25,593 nt of DNA, from the NCBI GenBank assembly GCA_965661165.1, contig CBFICL010000017.1:1-25593 (forward strand), written 5' to 3'. The position numbers were made by a program, and so were the translations under genes. Shown in pieces: positions 1 to 8,472 of the stretch. The notes under the pieces are model-generated. The model did no database searches. It was not told the DNA's origin and saw nothing but the letters and a program-made list of their open reading frames with translations. How positions within the stretch are numbered: the first letter of the stretch is position 1; each line of letters starts with the position of its first letter. Source of the DNA: Hepatobacter sp965661165 (GTDB taxonomy: Bacteria; Pseudomonadota; Alphaproteobacteria; Holosporales; Hepatobacteraceae).

Positions 1-1617
1 TTCATTCCCCTAGGTGGGTCAGGGGAGATTGGCATGAACCTCAACGTGTATGCCTATGGCGGGAAACTGCTGGTGGTGGACGTAGGGGTCACCTTTGAAA
101 AGCTTCCGGGCGTTGAGGTGGTGATGCCTCATCTGTCCTGGCTTAAAAAGCAGAAAAAACACATTGCCGGCATTGTCCTCACCCATGCCCATGAGGATCA
201 TATCGGCGCCATTGGCCATTTGTGGCCGGATTTGGAAGCCCCGCTTTATGCCACCCCGTTTACATCGCAAATCATCAAACACAAATTGCGTGAGGCCAAG
301 GTGCGCGCACCCTTGCACGAAGTGCCGCTTTCATCAGAGGTGACGTTGGGACCGTTTCGTGTAGGCTTTATTTCGCTTACGCACTCTATCCCCGAGCCTT
401 CAGCCCTGGCGATTCAAACAGAGGCCGGCATTGTGGTGCACACGGGCGACTGGAAAATTGATGCCAATCCGCTGGTGGGGGAAGCCACGAACCAAGAGGC
501 CCTTCAAGCCGTAGGCGATGCTGGCGTTTTGGGCGTTGTATGCGACTCTACCTGCGTGTTTGAAAAGGGGTGGTCAGGGTCGGAGAAAACGGTTCAAGAT
601 GCCCTTGTTCACCAGGTGTCATCCATCACCAAAGGACGTGTGGTCATTGCGTGCTTTGCGTCGAATGTGGCACGTATCGTGTCTTGCTTTAAGGCTGCTG
701 AAAAATCGGGGCGCAGCATTGTGTTGGCGGGGCGCTCTCTCGAGCGTATGGAGGCTGCATCTCGGGAAACGGGCTATCTTGATGATAACCTCACCGCCCT
801 TACACCCAAAGAAGGCAAGGGCTTGGCAGCCGATAAAACCCTCATCGTGGCCACAGGCAGTCAAGGTGAGCCCAAAGCCGCCCTCAGGCGCATGACTGAG
901 GGACATCATCCCTTTCTCAAGCTTGATGCCGGCGACACGGTCATTTTTTCATCACGCATTATCCCTGGCAATGAGAAAGAGATTTTTGCACTCCAAAACA
1001 AACTCACCCAGCGCGGCATTCGGGTGATCACACCCAAAGATGTGCCGGATATCCATGTTTCAGGGCACCCTTCCTGTGAAGAGCTTAAGCAAATGTATGC
1101 CTGGACGCGGCCAAAAAACGTGATTCCGGTGCATGGCGAAGACCGTCACTTAGCGGCGCACAAACAGCTGGCCCATGACTTGGGGATTGCCTCTATCGCG
1201 CCCCATAATGGGGATGTGATTTTGTTTGACGCGAAAAAGGGGCCAAAAAAGGTGGGGCACGTGCCCACGGGCCGTGTAGGGCTTGACGGATCGCGTCTCA
1301 TTTCTATGGAAAGCCCACTCCTTGGCCAACGCGCGCGCCTTTCCCAGGATGGCGTGGTGCTGGTGTCATGCGTTTTTCATGACGACCGCTTAGAAGCACT
1401 TAAGGTTCACACCGTGGGCTTATTTTGTAGTGCAGACCGTAAGGATGATGCCACCCACGAGCTGTCCGCCTTGGTGAAACGAACGCTGGGGCATATGTCG
1501 GCCAAGCACTATGATGATCCAGATAAAATGCAAACCATCGTGGCCAAAGAGGTGAGCAGCTATTGCTATGACACAGTCGGTAAGCGACCTTTGGTGGTGG
1601 TGCATGTGCTGACGTAA
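1..1617 (+). CDS. rnj: Ribonuclease J, 5' end outside window
   Basis: Metallo-beta-lactamase/beta-CASP ribonuclease that processes and degrades RNA in the cytoplasm, as endonuclease and 5'-3' exonuclease in characterised family members. The frame is open from base 1, starting with residues FIPLGGSGEIGMN, which is the usual RNase J N-terminus, so only a short leader is missing. The metal-binding motif HAHEDH is at 184-201, followed by GAIGHL. Further metal-ligand and beta-CASP segments are visible (THSIPEP, VHTGDWKID, CDSTC, then SSRIIPGNE and HVSGHPS), as is the late VHGEDRH segment. About 538 residues are present, close to the family's usual length of about 550. Pth follows after about 120 bases on the same strand. 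The identity is firm; the true start is outside the window and the first ATG at 34 is internal. Confidence 0.95.
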   Translation, partial: FIPLGGSGEIGMNLNVYAYGGKLLVVDVGVTFEKLPGVEVVMPHLSWLKKQKKHIAGIVLTHAHEDHIGAIGHLWPDLEAPLYATPFTSQIIKHKLREAKVRAPLHEVPLSSEVTLGPFRVGFISLTHSIPEPSALAIQTEAGIVVHTGDWKIDANPLVGEATNQEALQAVGDAGVLGVVCDSTCVFEKGWSGSEKTVQDALVHQVSSITKGRVVIACFASNVARIVSCFKAAEKSGRSIVLAGRSLERMEAASRETGYLDDNLTALTPKEGKGLAADKTLIVATGSQGEPKAALRRMTEGHHPFLKLDAGDTVIFSSRIIPGNEKEIFALQNKLTQRGIRVITPKDVPDIHVSGHPSCEELKQMYAWTRPKNVIPVHGEDRHLAAHKQLAHDLGIASIAPHNGDVILFDAKKGPKKVGHVPTGRVGLDGSRLISMESPLLGQRARLSQDGVVLVSCVFHDDRLEALKVHTVGLFCSADRKDDATHELSALVKRTLGHMSAKHYDDPDKMQTIVAKEVSSYCYDTVGKRPLVVVHVLT

Positions 1618-1739
1618 GAGGGCGTCCTCAAGCAAACAGCCGCGTGAACAACCCGTCACGTTCTGTTAATACCTATGTTGTCGGGCGGTTCATCTGTGTT
1701 AACGTGGGTTTGAGCTGTTCTCTCAATAGGGGCCGCCAC

Positions 1740-2399
1740 ATGAGCCAAGTGACAACGTGGTTATTTGTAGGACTGGGTAATCCTGGCGACACATATGCTG
1801 AGACGCGCCACAATATCGGATTTTGGTTTATTGATGAAATGGCGCGCCGCTATGACGTGCGTGAGACTGACAAAAAAGAAGCCTATCACGTCGCCAAAGG
1901 CACGTTAACGCCCCGATCGCTAAGCCGGCACACAAAGCTCGCAGATGCCACGCCTGTTGCACGCATTCTTCTTCTTAAACCCATGACGTTTATGAACCGC
2001 TCAGGCGGTCCCACGGCTGAGGTGGCACGGTTTTTCAAAATCAAGCCCGAGCACATCATTGTCATTCATGACGATCTTGATCTGGGGGTGGGCGCCGTGC
2101 GTTTCAAATTAGGGGGCGGCCACGGTGGCCACAACGGGTTGAAAGACATAGATCATCGCATCGGCAAAGGTTATCGGCGCTTGCGTCTGGGCATTGGCCG
2201 GCCCACATACAAAACCGATGTTGTGCGCTATGTACTGGATCAGCCTTCAGGCGAGGATGCTCATATACTGAGCGCCGTGGTGCACGATGTAGCAACACAT
2301 GCGCCGCTGATGTTGCGCGAGCCCTTTGATGCCGGCATGTTTCTCACAAAGGTAAAGGAAAGCCTTGCGCAAACCGCCAAAAACGCCACGTCTTCCTGA
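1740..2399 (+). CDS. pth: Peptidyl-tRNA hydrolase
   Basis: Releases peptide from peptidyl-tRNA that has dropped off the ribosome, recycling the tRNA in the cytoplasm. The 219-residue protein has all bacterial Pth hallmarks: GLGNPG near residue 11 with N14, ETRHNIGF with the catalytic H24, MTFMNRSG, HDDLDL and the GGHGGHNGLK segment. I chose ATG 1740 because the protein then begins a few residues before GLGNPG, as in the family, and an AGGGG precedes it. The frame stays open back to 1644, but that extension has no family resemblance. There is a small insertion (about residues 54-75, with a TPRSLSR stretch) compared with the short E. coli enzyme. It lies downstream of RNase J and may share its transcript. 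Confidence 0.95.
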   Translation: MSQVTTWLFVGLGNPGDTYAETRHNIGFWFIDEMARRYDVRETDKKEAYHVAKGTLTPRSLSRHTKLADATPVARILLLKPMTFMNRSGGPTAEVARFFKIKPEHIIVIHDDLDLGVGAVRFKLGGGHGGHNGLKDIDHRIGKGYRRLRLGIGRPTYKTDVVRYVLDQPSGEDAHILSAVVHDVATHAPLMLREPFDAGMFLTKVKESLAQTAKNATSS

Positions 2400-2909
2400 G
2401 AACAGTGAAGCCAAGAAAGCACCAGGGCGTTTGGGCACGCTTTTGTCGTATTATCCGACTCTTAACATCAATTCAATAACCTGGGAATAAATAACGGTGC
2501 TTCACTAAGCCACAAGGGGTGTGTAAAAGACAAAATAACCCCCATCTTTTTGAAGCTCAGCGTCGTAAGCGTTTCATAGAAAAAGGGAGGAACGGCTAAA
2601 CGCAACCGGCCCATCGAACATGCTCACCCCATTTTGCTATCTATCGCATTCAAGTAGATCCACAAAGCGAGGCAAGCACCATCCTTAAGGAGTTACCAAC
2701 TTTGTGGGTATGCCCACACGGCCACTAGCCGCTACAGTGATCCATCACATGACGTTCTTGATTTTTTGCCATCTTCTTTGTACGCAGCAAGCGTTGAGAG
2801 AGGGTGGGTGCTCGTGCCCGAACCAACACAGGAACATTGGATAAGCAAAATCTGAATTTCTGAATATCTTTTTTAGATATGACGTGAAAAGAAAGGCAGA
2901 CAACCCCAA

Positions 2910-2969
2910 GTCTAACAACGTATATCTCTTGAGTGTCTGGTCTAACAACGTATATCTCTTGAGTGTCTG
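2910..2969. repeat. 30-bp perfect tandem duplication (2 copies)
   Basis: Bases 2910-2939 (beginning GTCTAACAACGT) are repeated exactly at 2940-2969 with no spacer. The period is a multiple of three, so a minus-strand frame is kept through it. It is directly followed, about 25 bases later, by a different tandem duplication. Confidence 0.97.
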
Positions 2970-2993
2970 TTTTAGATGCAAAAAAAGAAGTTA

Positions 2994-3059
2994 TTATCTT
3001 TTTTAGTTATATCATTATATTACATATTATCTTTTTTAGTTATATCATTATATTACATA
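2994..3059. repeat. 33-bp perfect tandem duplication, AT-rich
   Basis: Bases 2994-3026 (beginning TTATCTTTTTTAG) are repeated exactly at 3027-3059. On the minus strand each copy carries -10-like strings (TATAAT, GATAAT), so promoter-like sequence has been duplicated. The unit is unrelated in sequence to the neighbouring 30-bp duplication. Confidence 0.97.
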
Positions 3060-3152
3060 ATATATATTCTTTTATTTTATTTTATCTTTTCGTTACGTTC
3101 ACACTTCCTTAGAACTCCTTGGGCCTTGGCTTTGAGGTCTCAACCCGATGAC

Positions 3153-3770
3153 TCAATTCGATGATCCAGGCTTTTTGTACGCATCCTTGGTCTTTTTCGG
3201 TGCACCTTCTTCAATCTGTCTCAAACGTTCTTCATTCTTTCTCAAGAGTTCTTTCGCACCTTCCAGAGTCTCTACCTCAGCATATCTCTCATGGAGCATT
3301 GTGGCGATTCCATAATAGTCCTGAGGTTCCTTTTCCGATCTCTTAGTTGCTTGCTCAATTTTTTGATCTAATTCAGAAAGACCATTTTCCACACGAGAGA
3401 CACGCCCTTTAAACCTTTCGATACGTCCCTCTATCTCTTTTTGAGAAAGGTTGACGATACTGACTTCTTCTTTGTGCTCTGGTTCTCTTGCCAGATTTTG
3501 TTGCTCCTTTTCTGTGTCTTTAATAAACTCGCCGAATGTTTTTGCGATTTTTTCAAGCTGCTTTGGGTCTTTTCCCTCTTTTTTTGCCTGATGGATCTTG
3601 CCCCCTAATTCTTCCTGTTCGTGGCGATAGATGCGCAGTTGTTTATCAAAATGATCTTCCTTGGCTTTTTTTTCCTGTGGGGTGATGGCCTCCCCTTGGG
3701 TGGGACACAACCAAAGGGCCGTGCATAAAAGCGCTAAACCCAAACCATACTTTTTTATAGATAGCGTCAT
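3153..3770 (-). CDS. Exported charged helical protein, unknown function
   Basis: I do not recognise this 205-residue protein. It starts MTLSIKKYGLGLALLC, a typical Sec signal peptide (positive N-region, hydrophobic core about residues 9-20, likely cleavage near GEA at 26-28). The mature part is almost entirely Lys/Glu/Gln-rich with long heptad-like stretches (about residues 33-100 and 105-190), so it is probably helical coiled coil. There is no cysteine after the signal region. The nearest start has no strong Shine-Dalgarno, but a good promoter-like element lies at 3837-3809, the same type that precedes three exported genes in the 11-15 kb block. Function unknown; it could be a periplasmic structural protein or a secreted effector. 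I infer export only from the signal peptide. Confidence 0.75.
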   Translation of the reverse strand: MTLSIKKYGLGLALLCTALWLCPTQGEAITPQEKKAKEDHFDKQLRIYRHEQEELGGKIHQAKKEGKDPKQLEKIAKTFGEFIKDTEKEQQNLAREPEHKEEVSIVNLSQKEIEGRIERFKGRVSRVENGLSELDQKIEQATKRSEKEPQDYYGIATMLHERYAEVETLEGAKELLRKNEERLRQIEEGAPKKTKDAYKKPGSSN

Positions 3771-3808
3771 GGTAAAATCTTTCTCAAAAAAAAGAATAAA
3801 AACAACTA

Positions 3809-3837
3809 CTTATATAGTATGGGCCTTTTTCTGTCAA
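3809..3837 (-). promoter_or_regulatory. Promoter-like element, shared TTGACA/GGC type
   Basis: On the minus strand, CTTTATTGACA ends at 3832. After six bases comes GGCCC, and TATAAG follows TTGACA at a 17-base spacing (3814-3809). It sits 39 bases before the start of the exported-protein gene at 3770. Similar blocks precede the genes starting at 11788, 14362 and 15405; here the gap before GGC is six bases rather than four. Confidence 0.6.
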
Positions 3838-4078
3838 TAAAGTGTAAATAGGCACAATGGAAGAGTGCTCCACAGGGGCATCATCATCATTTCTTCTCAT
3901 TGTTGTCTTCTGTCTCTCCCCAAAGGTCCTTTCTTTCAAAGAGCCATTAGCTCCCAAAAATCCATAGCGCCAAAAATCCATAGCGCCAAAACAGTGGGCA
4001 GATGCCATGTATTTTAGTGTTTTTTAACCCTATCCCCATCTTAATAGGGGCACACCACCCCCTGCCGCAGGTTTCACC
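3838..4078. other. Intergenic spacer between divergent genes
   Basis: Between the minus-strand exported protein and the plus-strand TPR gene. Apart from the promoter-like element at 3809-3837 and the 16-bp repeat at 3954-3991, I see no gene. Short minus-strand frames across 3784-4144 have no start context and run into the promoter. Confidence 0.5.
3954..3991. repeat. 16-bp tandem repeat, about 2.4 copies
   Basis: The unit CCAAAAATCCATAGCG occurs at 3954-3969 and 3970-3985, followed by CCAAAA. It lies about 90 bases upstream of the TPR protein start. Confidence 0.95.
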
Positions 4079-6427
4079 ATGCCCTTGGGCCGACTTTTTT
4101 TGATGTCTCTTTTTTTGGCCTGTGTTTTGGCATTGCCGCTTCACATATGCACGCTCAGCATGCCCTATCTATGGTGTGAAGAAAACGTAAACGCTTCAGA
4201 AAGCTCTGGCAAAAAATCCCCATTATTGGCCGGTGCTTTGCCACCATCCCCCGTAGACCCGGCTCCACACACCACAAACACTCATGAAATAACATCTCAT
4301 GCCCCTGCCTCTCCTTCGCCAGAACATCGCTTGGTGATCAAGGTCCCGCAAAGCGTGCCCTTTGCCCTGTTTAAGTGGCAAAACAAAGTTTGGGTGGGGG
4401 TGCCTTACGGCACGTTGTCTGACACGTCCCTTGATCCGCGGTTTGTGCGTGTGTCGGCAAACGGAGGAGATCTATACAATCTGGCTGTAGATAGTGAGAC
4501 CTTTCCTTCCCTCAAGCGCACGCCGCAGGGTATTGAGATTGTGATGGATAAAAAACCAAAACTGATGGACTTAAATCCCCGCTTTTTGTCGCCATCAATT
4601 CTGAAACCTACGGGGCGAAAAAGCATAAGTATTACGTGCGACATTTCACATACAATTTCATTTACACAAAACGATGGAAATCCAGCCTTTGTGCTCTTAA
4701 CACATGCGTATTACACAGGCATGGGCCCCACCCTTCGTCGTGATGAATTTTCTCTTCACGCCACCTACCAGGGGCTCTTTATTGCCGGGCACCACCCATC
4801 GCTTACCCTAAGAAACAAGCAGCTTCTTTTAGAAGAAGGGTTTCATCCTTGGGTGAGCCAAAAAGAAACAGCGACCTTTTCTTTTCATGACTTTTTTGAA
4901 AGAAAAAAATACGAACACCCCGCTATTGAGCATGCTAAAAGAGCGCTGCTTTCCGGCCACACAGACAGGGCATGGCAATGGGTCTGCGAGCTTGAAAGCC
5001 ACAACGCTTTGCTTGAAAGCAGTCAAGACTTTAACGCCCTTAAGGGCATCATCCTGGCTTTTCGGGGATGCGCTTCGGGCGCCATGGCAGCGTTTGGAAC
5101 ATCACCTTCCCTGTGGAAAGCCTCACAACCCTTTCATGCCGTGCCTTATATCAAAAGTGGTCACCATCAAACAGGTGTGAAGCTCCTTAATCGCTATTTC
5201 TCCAGGATCAAAAAAATGCCCATGACTTTTCAGTGTAATCTGTTCTTTCTGGGCGCCGAAAGCAGCCTTTTATTAGGCAGTCAGAAAAAAGCAGATTTTT
5301 TCTTGTCTAATCTAGATAGATCTCCTCTCAATCATGAGAAAAAAGCCTTGTTATCTTTGCTCAAAAACAACACGCTTGTGGATCAAACTTTTATTGAAAG
5401 GCAAATTGCGGGAGCCTCGGCAGCCAGCATTGCGTGGCAAACCTATCACATGGAGGTGCGGAAAAAATTAAGAAAAATCTTGTTGCGCTATGAAACCCGC
5501 CAAGCTACCCTATCGCACACGCTTTTTGAGCTTGAGAAGCTCTCCCAAGAAGGACGGGGCGGTGTTGTTGAGTTTGAGGTGCTTGAGAAGCTTGCCCTTC
5601 TCTATCAAAAAAAGAAAGACTACACACGCGCCATGCGCGCTTATGACAAACTCTTGCGCTATTCGCCCGAAGATGACCCAAAGCGTGAGGTGTTTTTAAA
5701 GGCTGCGCAAGATATTTACATCCAAGCCCTGTACCGCGAAGAGTGGGACACCCTCACTCGCTGTGGGTTTTTTAAGCAATATAAAATGTTTTTGCCTACT
5801 GATAAACGGGGAGATGGCGTTTTGTCTACCTTTACGATGTTGTTTATTGAAAAAGGGTTTATTGATCACATTGTGCCGATTCTTTTCCAAAAGCGTGCCC
5901 AAGCCCCCACAGAGAACACAAAGCTTTTGCTTGCGTGCGTGAAGCACTATGTCAAGGAAGAACGTTATGAAGAGGCGTTGTGGATTTTAAATAAGGATAT
6001 CCTTGTCCCAGAAACGCTTCAAGATACATGGATGCTTCAAAAAGCCACGGCGCTGACACGTCTTCATAAAGCACAAGAGGCCTTGAGAGTGGTGAAAAAC
6101 CTTCCCCTCACCCCGGCAAAGGCGAAGGTTTTGTTAGCTATTTACCGCACAACAGGTGATGTCGATGATATGTCTCATGTGTTGAAATATCTCATTCAAG
6201 AAACAAAAAACCCTGACTATGTCGATCAGCTAGGCATGCTGCTTTATGCACAAGACAATCTGTCGGCATTGGATACCTTTCTTACCAAAGTCAAAGCGCC
6301 TAAAACCTCATTTATATCGCTTCTCATGATGAAACCCCATGCCCAGACACCCAAAAGCGTGCAAGAACTGAGCGAACAGCTCCAACACTATGGATTCATA
6401 AAAGACTATGCACAAAGTCTCCCCTAA
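4079..6427 (+). CDS. Exported TPR-type protein paired with sensor kinase
   Basis: 782-residue protein with a signal peptide (MPLGRLFLMSLFLACVLALP, hydrophobic to about residue 22). After a Ser/Pro-rich linker, residues about 80-270 look like a beta-rich domain. The stretch VPFALFKWQNKVWVGVP resembles the AAVF...LWVVFD signature I associate with large alphaproteobacterial periplasmic TPR proteins. From about residue 280 it is helical, with at least one clear TPR-like hairpin near residues 500-535 (LLYQKKKDYTRAMRAYDKLL) and further degenerate ones to the end. ATG 4079 has CAGG seven bases upstream. The stop lies five bases before the histidine kinase start, so the two are almost certainly one operon. 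A role as periplasmic partner or input of the kinase is inference from that pairing. I do not know a named family member. Confidence 0.75.
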   Translation: MPLGRLFLMSLFLACVLALPLHICTLSMPYLWCEENVNASESSGKKSPLLAGALPPSPVDPAPHTTNTHEITSHAPASPSPEHRLVIKVPQSVPFALFKWQNKVWVGVPYGTLSDTSLDPRFVRVSANGGDLYNLAVDSETFPSLKRTPQGIEIVMDKKPKLMDLNPRFLSPSILKPTGRKSISITCDISHTISFTQNDGNPAFVLLTHAYYTGMGPTLRRDEFSLHATYQGLFIAGHHPSLTLRNKQLLLEEGFHPWVSQKETATFSFHDFFERKKYEHPAIEHAKRALLSGHTDRAWQWVCELESHNALLESSQDFNALKGIILAFRGCASGAMAAFGTSPSLWKASQPFHAVPYIKSGHHQTGVKLLNRYFSRIKKMPMTFQCNLFFLGAESSLLLGSQKKADFFLSNLDRSPLNHEKKALLSLLKNNTLVDQTFIERQIAGASAASIAWQTYHMEVRKKLRKILLRYETRQATLSHTLFELEKLSQEGRGGVVEFEVLEKLALLYQKKKDYTRAMRAYDKLLRYSPEDDPKREVFLKAAQDIYIQALYREEWDTLTRCGFFKQYKMFLPTDKRGDGVLSTFTMLFIEKGFIDHIVPILFQKRAQAPTENTKLLLACVKHYVKEERYEEALWILNKDILVPETLQDTWMLQKATALTRLHKAQEALRVVKNLPLTPAKAKVLLAIYRTTGDVDDMSHVLKYLIQETKNPDYVDQLGMLLYAQDNLSALDTFLTKVKAPKTSFISLLMMKPHAQTPKSVQELSEQLQHYGFIKDYAQSLP

Positions 6428-6432
6428 CCCCT

Positions 6433-8439
6433 ATGCATAAACTCCTTGATCTCCTGGCTGGGCAAAAATATTTGCGCCTGTTATTGGTGTGCTTTTTGGG
6501 CTTTTTTCTGTTGATTGGGTTTCTGTTTTGGAAACGAACCACCCAGTCATCCTTCACCCATTTTCACAGACACCTCTTGCGAGAAAAAGAGGCCATTGAC
6601 GTGACCCTACGCCATTTTAAAGAAAGCGTCAGGCAGTTGCGCCACATTTTTCATGATAAAACGAAAGATCCCTTTACCCCTGATCCGGGGCCTTATCCTC
6701 TCGATCTCGAGGCCCCCTTTTATCAAGGGTTACTCACCACATCGTTGCCTCTCACGCCTGCGTCTTCAGAAATATTTTCAACATTTCGGGCACACGCTTC
6801 CCCCTTTATCAACACATTCTTAAGCCACTTTCCTCACATTGAAGGTCTTTATTTTTTCTCTAAGGGCTTTTCTTTTGTATCACCGTTTGCCCAGAAAGAC
6901 ACAACCCTTAAAAGCCATGTCGTGAAGAAAAACATGACATACAGTTATGACCTTTTGGTCCAATTAAGTCACTATTTTTCAGGATGGAGCGCGCCTCAAG
7001 CACAGCACAACGCGTGGCACATTCGCTATGTTTATCCGTGCGAGCATAACAACACATTGATAGGTTTTTTTTCTGTTCACATAGGCAAAGCTTTTCTCAA
7101 GCATCACCTTGAAACCATCCATGTGCCTTTTGGCAGATTGTTATTAGTTTCTCATCATGGCGATATTTTGATAGAAAAAACCAAAAAAGGGTTTCAAAAG
7201 AATAGCGCTCTACCTCGGGCCGTAAGACGCTATATCCACAAACTAAATCGTCATGATACCCGCAACACACATAAGGTACGTACCAAACGCTATTGGATTG
7301 ATGATATCCCTCTTAACCATGCGCCCTGGCGCCTGATTTTTTTTGCCAATCACGTGTCAGTCATGAATCAAAATCTTGGTCTGCTCTCCCTTGAATTTCT
7401 CAGCCAAGACCTGCTTCTCATCGCTGCATGTGCTTTGCTCTTACTTTGCCTCAACACCTATCTTGTGCATTACGGTTTTATCAAACCCATGCGTACACTG
7501 ATGAATCGTCTACATCAAGAACGGCTCAATATCAAAACACATAACACACTGAAAGGACGATGGTCTCAGTGGGAGAATCTTATTTCTGTATCTTTTCAGG
7601 AAAAAAGACTCCGCTCTTTAAAGCTTGAAAACAGCCTGAAAGAACGTGTGGGGGATTTGGGGCGTATGATGGATTATCTTGAAAAAAATCAACACCAATT
7701 GATTTCGCAAGAAAAGTTTGTGAGTTTAGGCGGCATTGCCATTGGCGTTGCGCACGAAATTAATGAGCTTTTATATCACACAAAACACCTGATTCACCAT
7801 CTTACACACATAACGCACACCCACACAAAAACCCTATCCGGCAAAGAGCTGTCCACCACCCTTCACCATATGTCCCAAGAAATAGACAGGGCCTGCCGCA
7901 TTTTGTTTGATGTGTTGCTATGTCCAGGCGAGCGTGGTTCTGTGTTCATACCCCTAGCCATCGGACCTGTTCTTATCAGATATGGAAAACTCGCTTACGC
8001 CTCTTTTTTATCTAAAGAAAATAAAAAACCTGTTGTCATGTCGATGAATATACCCAAAGATCCTATGATTTGCCTGGGCATTGAGCATCAGCTTGGCAGC
8101 GCTATGTATAGCCTTATTGCGCAAGCGCTGGAATCGGCCCTTTATGGATACAAAACGCAACAAGATGAGACCACCGTTGCGCACGTTTCTGTGACGCTTG
8201 TCAAAAAAGAATACAACCTCGCCATCCATATCCAAGATAGCGGGCCTGCTTTTTCTAAACAGCGCCAAGGAGCTTTTTTTGAAAAAATGAACCACCAGGA
8301 AGAGGGCGCAGACAAAAGTGATATTATGCCCATATCCTCAAGCATATCCATTCTTCAAGGTCATGATGGCATGCTCTCTTTTGATGAGAAGGACAACGCC
8401 CTCTCGATTATCTTGCCCCTTGAAAAAAAAAACCGATGA
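6433..8439 (+). CDS. Membrane sensor histidine kinase, degenerate ATP site
   Basis: 668 residues. The order is: first membrane helix about 14-33 (RLLLVCFLGFFLLIGFLFW), a periplasmic sensor region about 35-320 of likely double-Cache type (inference), second helix about 327-348, a coiled linker about 375-435, a HisKA domain and a HATPase-like domain. The H-box reads FVSLGGIAIGVAHEINELL with phospho-acceptor H441. The usual NPL after HEIN is ELL, so the conserved Asn/Thr at +4 and the Pro are changed. In the catalytic domain the N-box Asn is apparently Gln564 (LIAQALESA). The G1 box keeps D602 but reads DSGPA instead of DxGxG, and no GxGLGL segment is visible before the final ILQGHDG. No response regulator is adjacent. 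It could be a pseudokinase, phosphotransferase or a kinase with an unusual site. Confidence 0.85.
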   Translation: MHKLLDLLAGQKYLRLLLVCFLGFFLLIGFLFWKRTTQSSFTHFHRHLLREKEAIDVTLRHFKESVRQLRHIFHDKTKDPFTPDPGPYPLDLEAPFYQGLLTTSLPLTPASSEIFSTFRAHASPFINTFLSHFPHIEGLYFFSKGFSFVSPFAQKDTTLKSHVVKKNMTYSYDLLVQLSHYFSGWSAPQAQHNAWHIRYVYPCEHNNTLIGFFSVHIGKAFLKHHLETIHVPFGRLLLVSHHGDILIEKTKKGFQKNSALPRAVRRYIHKLNRHDTRNTHKVRTKRYWIDDIPLNHAPWRLIFFANHVSVMNQNLGLLSLEFLSQDLLLIAACALLLLCLNTYLVHYGFIKPMRTLMNRLHQERLNIKTHNTLKGRWSQWENLISVSFQEKRLRSLKLENSLKERVGDLGRMMDYLEKNQHQLISQEKFVSLGGIAIGVAHEINELLYHTKHLIHHLTHITHTHTKTLSGKELSTTLHHMSQEIDRACRILFDVLLCPGERGSVFIPLAIGPVLIRYGKLAYASFLSKENKKPVVMSMNIPKDPMICLGIEHQLGSAMYSLIAQALESALYGYKTQQDETTVAHVSVTLVKKEYNLAIHIQDSGPAFSKQRQGAFFEKMNHQEEGADKSDIMPISSSISILQGHDGMLSFDEKDNALSIILPLEKKNR

Positions 8440-8472
8440 CGCCGATCATCAAGACACAGCTGCCACCAACGC

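Larger units (their letters stand above)
2400..3152. other. Gene-poor interval with tandem duplications
   Basis: About 750 bases between pth and the convergent exported-protein gene. I see no protein-coding region I can support. A 78-codon minus-strand frame (2981-2745) reads through the 30-bp duplication and contains the decapeptide QTLKRYTLLD twice, but it has no visible ribosome binding site and no family likeness. The right end (about 2990-3085) is extremely AT-rich. The tandem duplications are listed separately. It may be a decayed gene region; this is inference. Confidence 0.6.

Noticed and set aside
1644..1739. 32-codon N-terminal extension of Pth
   Set aside because: Family proteins begin just before GLGNPG; ATG 1740 has a ribosome binding site.
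2640..2710. Possible AbrB/MazE-like antitoxin remnant on the minus strand (HKVGNSLRMVLAS)
   Set aside because: Only about a dozen residues resemble the family and stops follow at once; chance is more likely.
2745..2981. 78-codon minus-strand frame across the 30-bp repeat
   Set aside because: No ribosome binding site and no family likeness; kept only as part of the interval description.
2910..3059. CRISPR array
   Set aside because: Repeats are directly adjacent without spacers, two unrelated units, two copies each; this is tandem duplication.
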